Origin: Planctomycetota bacterium | GTDB taxonomy: Bacteria; Planctomycetota; UBA1135; UBA2386 | Reading direction: 5' to 3' | DNA length: 64,000 nucleotides | Assembly (NCBI GenBank): GCA_021776805.1 | Contig: JAJFFD010000171.1 | Span: 1-64,000 of the forward strand | Shown here: piece after piece, positions 7,546 to 17,200 of the stretch | Position numbering within the stretch: the first letter of the stretch is position 1 | Layout of the letters: every line of letters begins with the position of its first letter | The notes under the pieces: model-generated | Told to the model about the DNA's origin: nothing | Seen by the model: the letters and a program-made list of their open reading frames with translations, nothing else | Databases searched by the model: none | Position numbers and translations under genes: made by a program

Positions 7546-9078
7546 CTAATCGGAGCCGAACTGGATTCCCTGGGCGAGAGGCAGCTCGCTGCCCCAATTG
7601 ACCGTGCTAGTTTGCCGGCGCATGTATGCCTTCCAGGAGTCCGAGCCCGATTCGCGGCCGCCGCCCGTGTCCTTCTCGCCGCCGAAGGCGCCACCGATCT
7701 CGGCGCCGGAGGTGCCGATGTTGACGTTGGCGATGCCGCAGTCCGAACCGACAGCGGAGACGAAGCGCTCCCCATGGCGGATGTTCATGGTGAAGACGGC
7801 CGAGCTCAGTCCCTGGGGCACGTCGTTCTGGACCTGGATTGCCTGCTCGATGTCGTCGATAGGCATGATGTAGAGAATGGGTGCGAAGGTCTCCTCCTTC
7901 ACCAGCTTCATCTCCGGATGGGCGCGGATGATGGTGGGCTGAACGAAGTTGCCTGCCGAGAGTTCGCCTCCCGGATCGTGCTTGCCGCCGCCGCAGAGGA
8001 TCTCGCCACCTTCTTCCTTGGCAGTCGCCAAGGCCTGCATCATGCCCTGCACCGCATCCTGGTCGATGAGGGGTCCCATGAGGGTGCCCTCTGCCAACGG
8101 ATCGCCGATGACCACCGACTTGTAGGCTGAGACCAGGCGGTTCTGCAGTTCGTCGATGATGCCGCGTTGGGCGAGGACCCGGCGCGTGCTGGTGCAGCGT
8201 TGACCGGCGGTGCCGACGGCGCCGAAGACGATGGCGCGCACGGCCATGTCCAGGTCGGCGTCATCGAGGACCGTGATGGCCGAGTTGCCGCCGAGTTCGA
8301 GGAGGCTGCGACCGAGGCGCTTGCCGACCTTCTCGGCGACGATGCGCCCCATGCGCACGGAACCCGTGGCGCTGATCAGGGGAAGGCGCTTGTCCTCGAC
8401 CATGGCATTCCCCACCTCGCTCACGTCGCCGATGATGAGTCCAACGAGGGGGGCGAAGCCGTCCTCGGCGAGCACATCCGCAGCGACCTTGGTCATGGCG
8501 ATGGCGGTGAGGGGAGTCTTCTCCGAGGGTTTCCAGATCTGGGCGTTGCCGCAGACCAGGGAGAGCATGGCGTTCCAGGCCCAGACCGCGGCGGGGAAGT
8601 TGAAGGCGGTGATCACGCCGATGGTTCCCAGGGGGTGCCAGATCTCGCGCATGCTGTGCATGGGGCGTTCGGACTTGATGTCCAAGCCGTAGAGCTGGCG
8701 TGAGAGGCCGACCGCGAAGTCGGCGATGTCGATGCACTCCTGAACTTCGCCCAGACCCTCTTGCAGGATCTTGCCGCTCTCGAGGCTGACGAGCTTGCCG
8801 AGGGCGTCCTTCTTTTCGCGCATGGCCAGGCCGATGCGACGGACATACTCGCCACGCTGTGGGGCGGGCAGGGCGCGCCAGCGTGAGAAGGCCTCCTGGG
8901 CGGCGGCGACCACCCGTTCATAGTCCGCCCGGCTGCCATAGCGTAGGGAGGCGATGGTCTTGCCGTTGGCGGGGGCGATGGAATGGCACTCCTCGCCGGT
9001 GGTTTGCAGCCAGCTGCCGTCGAAGGCACCTGGGTTCTTGGCTTCGATGCCCAGTTCCTTGAGGAAGTCGAGATTCAT
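7546..9078 (-). CDS. Aldehyde dehydrogenase, ALDH7 (antiquitin / alpha-aminoadipic semialdehyde dehydrogenase-like)
   Basis: 510 residues, the usual length for ALDH7. NAD-binding and catalytic blocks are complete: ITAFNFPAAVWAWNA, IWKPSEKTPLTAI, ATGSVRMGR, the general base E261 in LELGGNSA, and the nucleophile C295 in GTAGQRCTSTRR. The C-terminal block IGTSGAEIGGAFGGEKDTGG, followed by SWKAYMRRQT, separates ALDH7 from other ALDHs. The family oxidises alpha-aminoadipate semialdehyde in lysine breakdown and protects against reactive aldehydes. It is the first gene of a minus-strand pair with homoserine kinase. Confidence 0.93.
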   Translation of the reverse strand: MNLDFLKELGIEAKNPGAFDGSWLQTTGEECHSIAPANGKTIASLRYGSRADYERVVAAAQEAFSRWRALPAPQRGEYVRRIGLAMREKKDALGKLVSLESGKILQEGLGEVQECIDIADFAVGLSRQLYGLDIKSERPMHSMREIWHPLGTIGVITAFNFPAAVWAWNAMLSLVCGNAQIWKPSEKTPLTAIAMTKVAADVLAEDGFAPLVGLIIGDVSEVGNAMVEDKRLPLISATGSVRMGRIVAEKVGKRLGRSLLELGGNSAITVLDDADLDMAVRAIVFGAVGTAGQRCTSTRRVLAQRGIIDELQNRLVSAYKSVVIGDPLAEGTLMGPLIDQDAVQGMMQALATAKEEGGEILCGGGKHDPGGELSAGNFVQPTIIRAHPEMKLVKEETFAPILYIMPIDDIEQAIQVQNDVPQGLSSAVFTMNIRHGERFVSAVGSDCGIANVNIGTSGAEIGGAFGGEKDTGGGRESGSDSWKAYMRRQTSTVNWGSELPLAQGIQFGSD

Positions 9079-9125
9079 TGCTTGCTCCTGGGGTCCCTGC
9101 GCATCGACCCGCTTACTTGCTGAGC

Positions 9126-9141
9126 TACAATCCTGGGCGTG
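9126..9141 (+). promoter_or_regulatory. -10 element abutting a GTG start (rhodanese gene)
   Basis: TACAAT at 9126-9131 is followed after 7 bases by GTG 9139. A -35-like TCGACC at 9104-9109 has 16-base spacing. No Shine-Dalgarno is present, which again suggests a leaderless transcript. Confidence 0.4.
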
Positions 9142-9843
9142 ATCCTCGATCCTCGCAACAACCTTTCTCGGCTCCTGCTCTGGACTTCACCGAGCCTTCT
9201 CCTGCTGTCCTGCTGTGGAGTGGAGGGTTCCGAGGTTCTGCCCAGGTCTCCTGCCCCCGCCGACCAATTCCTGGTCGATCTGCGGGCGCCGGAGGACTTC
9301 GCCCGGGGGCACCGATCGGGGGCGATCAATCTGCAGTGGGGCTATGGGCAATTCGAGCTGCGGGCGAAGAATCTCTTCCCTGCTGGTTCGAGCTTGCAGC
9401 TGATCGGTGAGGATGAAGCGCAGTGTCGAGCCGCTGTCGAATTCGCTCAGGCGGAGGGCTTCTTGGGCCTGAGCAGTGAGGTTTTCACGGCGGATCAGCC
9501 TCTGCAGGTGCAGGCGACCATGGGGGCCAGGGAGCTATCAGAGGAACTTGCCGGCAGAGGCATCACGGTCCTGGATGCCCGCACTGCGGAGGAGTATGAG
9601 GCGGGCCACATTCCGGGGGCGCTCTTCGTCTACCCGGACGACATCCCCGAGACCAGCAAGGCCCTGCGCAGGGAACGCCGGCTGGCAGTCATCTGCACCG
9701 CCGGTTGGCGTTCATCCCTGGTGAGCAGCTGGCTCGAGCGCGAAGGCTTCGAGCATGTGGTCAATGTGATTGGCGGGATGCGCGAATGGCAGGAGCTCGG
9801 CCTGCCATTGGAAGCTGGCAGTCAGCAGAAGAGCTTCCGCTAG
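9139..9843 (+). CDS. Rhodanese-domain lipoprotein (two domains, one active-site Cys)
   Basis: 234 residues from GTG 9139. The N-terminus has a hydrophobic segment ending in a lipobox-like LLLSCC (about residues 21-26). Residues about 40-110 resemble a shortened rhodanese domain (FLVDLRAPEDFARGHRSGAI) without an active-site Cys. Residues about 130-225 are a full rhodanese domain: VLDARTAEEYEAGHIPGA, then the loop CTAGWRSS with C186, and VNVIGGMREWQELGLP. Rhodaneses carry persulfide sulfur on this Cys. A lipoprotein location would place it in the periplasm, which suits sulfide or cyanide handling. The stop overlaps the convergent DUF2304 gene by 4 bases. Confidence 0.85.
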   Translation: MILDPRNNLSRLLLWTSPSLLLLSCCGVEGSEVLPRSPAPADQFLVDLRAPEDFARGHRSGAINLQWGYGQFELRAKNLFPAGSSLQLIGEDEAQCRAAVEFAQAEGFLGLSSEVFTADQPLQVQATMGARELSEELAGRGITVLDARTAEEYEAGHIPGALFVYPDDIPETSKALRRERRLAVICTAGWRSSLVSSWLEREGFEHVVNVIGGMREWQELGLPLEAGSQQKSFR

Positions 9844-10277
9844 CCGATCGCTTCTTCTTCGCTGGCGCGCTTGGGCTTGGTGACCTGTGGGCTCGGATGA
9901 AGCTCATGGATCCTCTGGCCGGCTTGGTCACGATGGGCCTTCTCCATGTTCTGGAGGTCCTTCTCGAGAAGGGCCATCTTCTGGCTGAGCGCCTTGACTC
10001 GGAAGGTCAGCTTGGAGAGATGCACAGAGAACTGCAGGGCGACCAGCATCAGAAAGACGAGGGCGCCAAAGAAAAGGGCGTTGGTGGCCAGGACGGCGCC
10101 GACCGCCTGCTGGAAGAGGTTCAGGAGCCGCGGTTCCAGGGCGAGTGCCATGAGCAGGACAGCTGTGAGTGTCCAGATGACCGAGTACTCCTCGCGCAGT
10201 TTTCGCTTTCGCACCAGCTCGATCACGACGATCAGCATGGCAGCAGCGATAACGATCGCAGCGATCCTGTGCTGCAT
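9840..10277 (-). CDS. DUF2304 membrane protein, partner of the upstream glycosyltransferase
   Basis: 145 residues from ATG 10277. Three predicted membrane segments are at about 5-24, 37-54 and 66-88, with the DUF2304 signature LVRKRKLREEYSVIWTLTAV between the first two. A coiled-coil-prone C-terminus follows (KALSQKMALLEKDLQNMEKA). The family is nearly always found next to a small GT2 enzyme, as here, and is thought to work with it in transfer of a lipid-linked sugar. I chose ATG 10277 because it matches the family start; an earlier TTG at 10352, directly after the glycosyltransferase stop, adds 25 non-family residues. Confidence 0.85.
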   Translation of the reverse strand: MQHRIAAIVIAAAMLIVVIELVRKRKLREEYSVIWTLTAVLLMALALEPRLLNLFQQAVGAVLATNALFFGALVFLMLVALQFSVHLSKLTFRVKALSQKMALLEKDLQNMEKAHRDQAGQRIHELHPSPQVTKPKRASEEEAIG

Positions 10278-10352
10278 GGGCAGTTCTTCGAGGAGCTGTG
10301 GACCGCTCGAGGTCTCTTGCAGAAGGGGCAGCATAGAGATCATTGCGGCCAA

Positions 10353-11099
10353 CTAGCTGGTCTTCGCGAGGCTCACCTTGCGGCCAGCTCGGAATGGAGA
10401 TCGACGACGGATGGGCAGTAAGGAGAGGGTGAGGAACATCTTGTATGCGTAGTACGCCGCGCGCCCGCTGCGATGCATGCTCGTCCCACCGGAACGTTCA
10501 TGCATGCGTACCGGGATCTCGACGATCTGTATCCCGGCACGTGCCAAGGTGATCAGGACGTCCGCGTCTGGATAATCTTCGGGGAAGTTGTCATGGACGA
10601 GTTCATCCAAGGCCTTCCCCGACATGGCTTGGAAGCCGGAGGTTGCGTCGGTGATTTGCACGCCGGTCCACTTGGTGACGATCCAAGAAAATATGCGCGT
10701 GCCGAGTCGCCTCGCGAAGGTTGTTTGCGGGGCATTGTTCTGCCGATAACGAGAGCCCACGACCAAATCGGCGCCGCTGTCCAGTGCACTCAGCAGATCC
10801 GGAAGGGAGGCCGAGTCATGTTGGCCATCTGCATCCATCTGCACGATGCGCTCATAGCGTCGGCGGCGTGCATAGAGGTAGCCAGTCTGCAGGGCGGCCC
10901 CATAGCCTAGATTGAAGCTATGTTGCACCACCTCTGCGCCGAAGCGGCGGGCAACCTGGGCTGTCCCGTCACGGCTGCCGTCATCGATCACGAGCAAGTC
11001 CGCGGCGGGTATTTCACGTTGGATTCTCATGAGTACCGGCCCGATGCGACTCTCCTCGTTGTACGCAGGGATCAGTATGAGAATTCGTCCTGGTTGCAG
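10353..11099 (-). CDS. Family 2 glycosyltransferase (dolichyl-phosphate-mannose-synthase-like), apparent CTG start
   Basis: 248 residues if started at CTG 11099. The first ATG in frame (11030) would delete the first beta strand and the nucleotide-binding block LILIPAYNEESRIG, which is present and conserved upstream. The frame stays open to 11234 but has no ATG, GTG or TTG there. A perfect AGGAGG lies 5 bases before CTG 11099. Other motifs are VIDDGSRDGTAQVARRF, NLGYGAALQTGY, the metal-binding DxD in VQMDADGQHD, and ATSGFQAMSGKAL. There is no C-terminal membrane segment; the DUF2304 gene supplies one. The likely role is making a polyprenyl-phosphate sugar. Confidence 0.88.
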   Translation of the reverse strand: MQPGRILILIPAYNEESRIGPVLMRIQREIPAADLLVIDDGSRDGTAQVARRFGAEVVQHSFNLGYGAALQTGYLYARRRRYERIVQMDADGQHDSASLPDLLSALDSGADLVVGSRYRQNNAPQTTFARRLGTRIFSWIVTKWTGVQITDATSGFQAMSGKALDELVHDNFPEDYPDADVLITLARAGIQIVEIPVRMHERSGGTSMHRSGRAAYYAYKMFLTLSLLPIRRRSPFRAGRKVSLAKTS

Positions 11100-11104
11100 A
11101 AGGT

Positions 11105-11110
11105 CCTCCT
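11105..11110 (-). promoter_or_regulatory. AGGAGG Shine-Dalgarno that supports a CTG start
   Basis: On the minus strand AGGAGG is followed by ACCTT and then CTG (11099). The 5-base spacing is good, no other start codon is in range, and the protein family begins just after this point. Confidence 0.6.
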
Positions 11111-11234
11111 GAGCAATTGAGCTCGACCTGTGTGCCCGAGGATATTCCCCTTGCCGGGTGATTTCCTCAGACTTCCAGCGCTTGGCGAAATATGCCCCCG
11201 GAAGCCGCCCAGGCTCTCTCGGTCCAATGTGCGC

Positions 11235-12770
11235 TCAAGCCGGCCGGAAGCCCTTCTGGAACATCTGCAGGCGGTTGGTCTGTTGCTGTCGCACTGACTC
11301 GAGCACCAGTCTGGGGATTCGCCAACGGGCCTGCTCCTCGGTGAAGTTGGCGCAGTGGGCCATCATGCACTCGTAGATCAATTTGAAGGCGTCCCTGGGT
11401 TGATGCATCTGGTCGAGGGCATCTACCAAGTCCTGTCGGTTGACGTCCTCATCGAAGAGGTCGGAAAGGGTGATTGCCGCAGCACCTTCAATCCTGCAGG
11501 TTGCCAGCCGGGCGTTGCAGAGGTCATAGAGCATGGCTCCGGTCCAGCTCAGGTGCTCGACCAGGTTCTGCTTGTCCATCCGAGCTTCTTGGAAGAAGAG
11601 GGCAGTCTCCCGGAAGAGTGCACCGTGTAGCTCGAGGGGTAGCAGCAGCTTGATGCCAACCTGATCCTGTTGCAGGAACTTGTTGCGGAGCATGGGCCAG
11701 ATGATTGGCCGCATGCGTTCCGGGTCACCGTTCACGAGAGTCGGCTCGTCCATCCGGTCGAGAACGACGATCACGCCCGTGTAGCCGAAGAGGCTGATGA
11801 CTCGACGCAGGCGAGCGACCATCGCGTAGCGGTGGTCTTCGAGATCATCCAGAGGGAGCAGGGATCGGTCCCTTTCCTCTGGGCGCATCAGGGCGAGGCA
11901 GGCCTTCAGGGATTCTTTGCTGCGCTGGGGGCTGCGCAGTTCCCGACTCAACTGAGTCGCCAAATGTCGCAGCTGCCATCCTTCCCAGAGGAAGAACTTG
12001 AGCAGGACTACAACCCACCCACTGAGGGTGACCGCGAGCATCCACACCCATGGATTGCTCCAGGCCATCCCGTCTTCGGTCCAGAGGCTTCGGATGAGTG
12101 CGGCGAGGGGTAGGATCCACCCGCAAAATCCGAGCAGGCGCCAGAGGCTGCGCTTCCAATCGCGGGGAGCGGCGATCTTTCGGCGCAGAGATCGACTGCG
12201 TTCAGCGCCGGCTCCGTCGCGATCGTAGAGTGCTTGCAGGAGGAGCAGGTCGCGTTTGTCCGTGAGATCCGCGCTGCGCAGCTTGCGGTCCGGCTGTTCG
12301 CCCAGAGCCTGTGGCGGTTCAGTGAGGCGTCCAAGTACCGCGTCGACCAGATTCGGCACGGCGACGTGCAGAATCGCATCCAGGTGGTCAACCAGTCGGA
12401 AGCCGCTCAAGACGCGAGTGACTTGCTCAGCCGTGCTCTGTCCGGTGATGCCCGCTCGGCCGCAGTACCAATCGAGGAAGGGATTGAGGTCGTCGTAGGG
12501 CACGAGCCAGACCTTGGCGTCTGGATTGGCATCATTGTGCTCGCTGACGCGCTTGGCGATCTGCATGCGAATGGCAGTCTTGCCACTTCCCTTCTCGCCG
12601 AAGACCACGGAAGTGGACGGGCGGTGCAGATCGCCGAGTATCTTCTCGAAGTCAGGATGACTGTTCGGCGCGATGTCTAGCCGAGCGAAGATCCGATCGT
12701 GCCTGGCCTCCTGGGCGCGAAAGGGGTTCTCGTCGATCGACCAATGCTCGAGGAATCGGGACAGGTTCAT
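11235..12770 (-). CDS. KAP-like P-loop NTPase with an internal membrane insertion
   Basis: 511 residues. Walker A is GEKGSGKT (58-65). Two membrane segments sit between the ATPase motifs (about 209-229 and 241-262), and Walker B is VIVVLDRMDE (about 333-341). Placement of transmembrane helices between Walker A and B is the hallmark of KAP NTPases. The N-terminus (FLEHWSIDENPFRAQEARHD) is like that of other STAND/AAA proteins that list partner residues before the P-loop. The C-terminal third is helical and unassigned. KAP-type ATPases have been linked to membrane assemblies and phage resistance, but nothing here fixes a role. It sits 12 bases after the DASS transporter gene and 135 bases before the GT2 start. 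Confidence 0.7.
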   Translation of the reverse strand: MNLSRFLEHWSIDENPFRAQEARHDRIFARLDIAPNSHPDFEKILGDLHRPSTSVVFGEKGSGKTAIRMQIAKRVSEHNDANPDAKVWLVPYDDLNPFLDWYCGRAGITGQSTAEQVTRVLSGFRLVDHLDAILHVAVPNLVDAVLGRLTEPPQALGEQPDRKLRSADLTDKRDLLLLQALYDRDGAGAERSRSLRRKIAAPRDWKRSLWRLLGFCGWILPLAALIRSLWTEDGMAWSNPWVWMLAVTLSGWVVVLLKFFLWEGWQLRHLATQLSRELRSPQRSKESLKACLALMRPEERDRSLLPLDDLEDHRYAMVARLRRVISLFGYTGVIVVLDRMDEPTLVNGDPERMRPIIWPMLRNKFLQQDQVGIKLLLPLELHGALFRETALFFQEARMDKQNLVEHLSWTGAMLYDLCNARLATCRIEGAAAITLSDLFDEDVNRQDLVDALDQMHQPRDAFKLIYECMMAHCANFTEEQARWRIPRLVLESVRQQQTNRLQMFQKGFRPA

Positions 12771-12782
12771 GCGCGGGGGAGT

Positions 12783-14180
12783 CTAATCGCTTCCCTGGCC
12801 TGAGCCCAGGACGAGGACGCAGACCCCGGTGATCACCAGGACTCCGCAAAGGTTGATCCAGACGCCCTCGCGGGCCATGCGACGGATGGGGATTTCGCCC
12901 GTGCCGAACATCACCGCATTGGGGGCCGTGGCCACCGGGAGCATGAAAGCGCAGCTGGAGCTGATCGCTGCCGGGACCATGAGCAGTTTGGGTTCGAGAT
13001 TTGCGGCCACCGCGGCGGAGAGCATGATCGGCATGAGCAGGGCCGTGGTTGCCGTATTGCTGGTGATTTCCGTGAGGAATGTCACCGAAAGGCAGATGCA
13101 GCCGACCACGATGATGGGATGCATGCTGACCACGGATTTGAGACCATCGCCGATCGCATCCGAGAGCTGCGACTCCTTGAAGGCGGCAGCGATGGCCAGG
13201 CCGCCGCCGAAGAGGAGGAGAAGGCCCCAAGGGATGGTTGTCGCGGTTTCCCAGTCGAGCATGCGTTCGCCCTTGCCTTCGCCATTGGGCATGACGAAGA
13301 GAGCGATCACGGCGGTCAGGGCAATGGTTTCGTCGCCGACCAGATTCATGCCGGTGAGGCCTGCCCAACCGCCAAAGGGGGCGCTGCGAAAGATCCAGGC
13401 GCAGGCGGTGAGGACGAAGACGATGGCGACACGTTTCTCGGCCGGACGCCAACTCCCGGTTGGTGGTAACTCGAGCATCGGTCCGGGACGGATGGAGCGA
13501 CTTAAGATGAACCAGGCGATGGGCAGCAAGATGATGACCACCGGGATGCCCCAGGTCATCCATTCGAGAAAGCTGATCGTCTCGCCGAACTCAGCCTCGT
13601 AGACCCCACGGAGCTGCAGATTGGGTGGGGTGCCGATTGGCGTGCCCATGCCGCCGATGCTCGCCGCATAGGCGATGCCGAGCAGGAGGGGGATCTTGAG
13701 ATCCCCTTCCCGGTCCTGGGTGAGAATCGCCTGAGCCACCGGCAGGAGCATGAGCACGGTTGCCGTGTTCGAGATCCACATGGAGGATGCGGCGGTTGCG
13801 ATCATGAAGCCGAGCACCAGGCCGCGGCGACCGAAGCCTCCGAATAGCGAGACCATGCGCAAGGCCATGCGCCGATGGGCACCACTTCTCTCGATGGACT
13901 TGGAGAAAATGAAACCTCCGAGGAGAAGCAGGACGACCCGATGACCGTATGCGCCGGCAATCTGTTGGTTATCGAGAACGCCTACGATCGGAAATCCAGC
14001 CAGGGGCACCAGGGAGGTGGCTGGGATGGGCAGGGCTTCTGTCACCCACCAGGCGGCGGTGAGGGCAGTGATCGCGGCGGTTGCGCAGGCCTTGGGCGGT
14101 AGACCCATGGCGCTCGTCGCCAACCAGACCAGGATGGCGAAGATCGCACCGCTAAGCATCGCCCAAGATTTGCCACCCAT
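12783..14180 (-). CDS. DASS/SLC13 family sodium:dicarboxylate-type transporter
   Basis: 465 residues with about 11 hydrophobic segments. The two SNT motifs that bind sodium and substrate in DASS transporters are both present: MWISNTATVLMLLP in the first half and TEITSNTATTALLMP in the second. WWVTEALPIPATSLVPL near the N-terminus and the end motif CAFMLPVATAPNAVMFG are also family blocks. Likely substrates are C4-dicarboxylates, citrate or sulfate. The gene heads a minus-strand run that continues into the KAP-like NTPase. A possible -10 (TATCAT) lies 9 bases upstream of ATG 14180. Confidence 0.93.
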   Translation of the reverse strand: MGGKSWAMLSGAIFAILVWLATSAMGLPPKACATAAITALTAAWWVTEALPIPATSLVPLAGFPIVGVLDNQQIAGAYGHRVVLLLLGGFIFSKSIERSGAHRRMALRMVSLFGGFGRRGLVLGFMIATAASSMWISNTATVLMLLPVAQAILTQDREGDLKIPLLLGIAYAASIGGMGTPIGTPPNLQLRGVYEAEFGETISFLEWMTWGIPVVIILLPIAWFILSRSIRPGPMLELPPTGSWRPAEKRVAIVFVLTACAWIFRSAPFGGWAGLTGMNLVGDETIALTAVIALFVMPNGEGKGERMLDWETATTIPWGLLLLFGGGLAIAAAFKESQLSDAIGDGLKSVVSMHPIIVVGCICLSVTFLTEITSNTATTALLMPIMLSAAVAANLEPKLLMVPAAISSSCAFMLPVATAPNAVMFGTGEIPIRRMAREGVWINLCGVLVITGVCVLVLGSGQGSD

Positions 14181-14247
14181 CGGGGCCGGATGATAGCCCC
14201 GTGGATGGCCTACAGGCAGCTTTTAGCTGTTACCGGGGTGGGTTACT

Positions 14248-17200
14248 TCAGTTTCCCGGGGGTAGGAAGAGAGCGTCGCGCACGTTTCCGAAGCGGATAA
14301 CGAAGGGTGGACGCAGGGCGAGCATTTGGGTGGACAAGGTCGTTCCCCAGAGAGCTGAGTCATTGGGGACCCCTAGATTGCCGGCGATCGTCCCTGCTGA
14401 ACCCATGGTGTTGCATCGCAGCATCGTGATCGGCTCGAAGGGATCGAGCAACATGAGCATCTCTGAGGGCACGATGACATTCAGGTCAAAGAACAGCTTG
14501 TTCCTGGCCTGGAACAGGCACCAAAGGTCGCCCGGGTCGGTGCTGAGCTCGACTAGTGCGCTGCCGCCAGTTGGCCAGAGATTGGGGAAGTCCATTCTCG
14601 GCGAAGTCCCTGGCAGTGCGGTCAGGCTCGAAGTCATGTCAGCACTGCTATTGCCCGCGTTGAGCCCCGCATCCACATGCGTGACCTGCGATCCGCTCAG
14701 TACTGAGAGGTTGCCGATGCCGCCGCCGTAGACGTAGACGCTGGAGTTGTTGCTTACAGCCAGAGCATCCGTCCCGCTCAGGTTGCAGTTCTGTAGAGCG
14801 ACCTGTGGCGAGTTGTCGATCGACATCGCCGCGACGCCGGGACTGCCATTGACCGTGATGTTGTCCAAGATGACCGGGTTGGCGCAGTTGATGATATCGA
14901 TGCCGGTGGGACCGTCAGTGCTCGACATGATCTCAATGTCATAGAACGTGAGATCGGGTTGACCGGGCTGGATGTCGCGAACCTCTACCTTGCCGCCCAT
15001 GGTGTCGATGATGACCGGGCCACTGCCGTCAGACATGATGCTGACAGGTTTTGTGAGGACGAAGTTCGGGTAGGTGCCCGCAGCGACGACGATGCTGGTC
15101 CCTGGCTGGGCAAAGGAGGCGGCAGCTGAGATGTTCGTGAAACCGCCGGGGCCCACAAAGACGCTGTCGCCGATCACCACGCTACGCGGGACGGCGGACA
15201 CTTCGCCGAGCAGTCGAGTAGATCCCTGCAGGAGAGTCTCCTCGATTCTGTACGTGTACAGGTTGGGATATACGACGTTGGTGTCCAGCAAGGAGTAGCT
15301 GGCGCCGGCCATGCCGACCCCCATCGCTGCGATTGGTGAACCCGGGATCTCGACAAAGATGCCTGAAGCTCCCTGGGAGCGCGTCACACGAAAGTCAGTG
15401 AGATCCACTTCCATACTCGTGGTGAAGTCCAGATTGATCATGTCGATCAGGCTGCTCGCATTCAGACTTGAGAGCTGAGTGCGCATGTCAGCAGGCCATT
15501 CGATCACATCGTTCGGGTCATCCTCGAAGGCCATGCCGCCGAAGTTGCCCGCAAAGTTCTTGCAGGTGATCGTGTTCGTCGACGCACTGCGCACGTTGAA
15601 CTCGGGCATGTCCACGATGCTGCGAACAAAGGTCAGGTCGCGGAACTCGATATCGATGTTGGTATCGATATCGAGTTGTACCGATCCGGGTCCGGGAGCG
15701 CCTTCGGCGAAGAGTCCGGCGCGGAAGTCAAAGGGTGCTGCTGCGAAGGTGGCTGTATCGAGAATCCGAATCCCGGTCGGACCCATGTCGAGGAATTGGA
15801 AGTTGAGAGCCTCGATCCTGCCGGCGATGTTGACCTCGTAGTTGCCACAGGGCGGCCCACAGATGGTCGAAGGCAGATTGGTGCTGCCGACGACGCGGAT
15901 AGTTGCGCCAGTGCCAACATTCACAACGCTACCGATTTCGAGGCAGAGCTCGGACTCCTCGATGGAGAGGTTGCCGTCGACGTTGAGGGTTCCGCCCATC
16001 ATGGTCACGTTCTCGCCACCAGTATCGAGCTGCGGGTTGGGGTTGCTGATCACCAGTGCTGCACCGGCGAGGACGTCCAAAGTCTGGAGATGCAGGACGA
16101 TGTCAGTTGCTGGCCTGCGGCTGCCTTCGGAGATGATCAGGTTGTTGAAGAACATGCTGCCGCCGTCAACGGCCGCTGCGATGCTGCCAGCGCCTTGACC
16201 ATTGAGGGTGACCGTGTTGCTGGATGGGGTGTAGTTCGCATCCGCGGTGTAGTTGCCAGAACAGATGATGTCCGGGTCGCCATTGCCCGCCACCGTTCCG
16301 AGGAAGTTCACATCGCCCACGACGCGGATCAAGCTGCCCGGATCTCCACCCAGGGTGCCACCCAAGAAACTACAGAATCCGGAAACATCCAAACTGTTGC
16401 CCTGCCCGACCCGGACCTGACCATTGGTGATGGTGAAGTTGCCATTCACAATGCCAGTGGTGTTCAAAATCTCCACCAGACCGGTGGTGTTGATCCCCAA
16501 GTTGCCAATGGACCCGGACCCGGTCACGATGCCGCCACCGATCATTCGCACGGAACCGGCACCGATGATGCTGCCATTTACGATGACGCTGCCGCCTACC
16601 AGAGCGGTCGCGGTTAGCGAGAGTTGGCTGGCGAGCGGGACGACCAGGTTGGATGACACGGAGGTGTCCGGCGGCGCCTGAAAAAGCCCGGAAATCGTGA
16701 GGCTGCCGAGAACAGAAATCCGCTGCAGGCCCTGGAAGGTGAGAAGTGAGCTACTTCCCACGATGAGGGATGTCGTGTTCACGATGGGGGATCTGATCAA
16801 CTGTGGCCCGGAACCCTGAAAGTTCACCGTGCCATTGAGCGGCGTCCAGTTGGCATTGGTCGTCCAGTTCCCGTTCACATTGATGATCAGTGGTGGATTG
16901 AGCACCGGACTAGTGGTCTGGGCGCTGCCATTCCCCAGTATGTTCAGGGTGGAGCCCGGGGCTTGCAGAGTCTCGAGGATGGTTGGGCCGGAGAAGAGTG
17001 CGTTCCCCTGGACCGTCGTGATGCCGGCAAAGCTCAGTGGCCCAGCAGTGCTTGTCTGCTCGAGGTCGCCACCGATGAGAACATCCAAGAGGGTGTAGGT
17101 GCCTTCGATCTTCACCGTCGGCAGGTCCACGTCCGACTTGATCTCTCCTGCGCCGACGAACACGAACTTGCTGGGCAGGGGTTGGACGAAGCTGGTTCCA

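Noticed and set aside
11028-11030. ATG 11030 as start of the glycosyltransferase
   Set aside because: It would remove the first beta strand and the PAYNEE nucleotide-binding motif, which are intact upstream in the same frame.
15676-16617. Plus-strand open frame of 313 codons
   Set aside because: It is the shadow of the exported beta-helix gene; no domain is seen.
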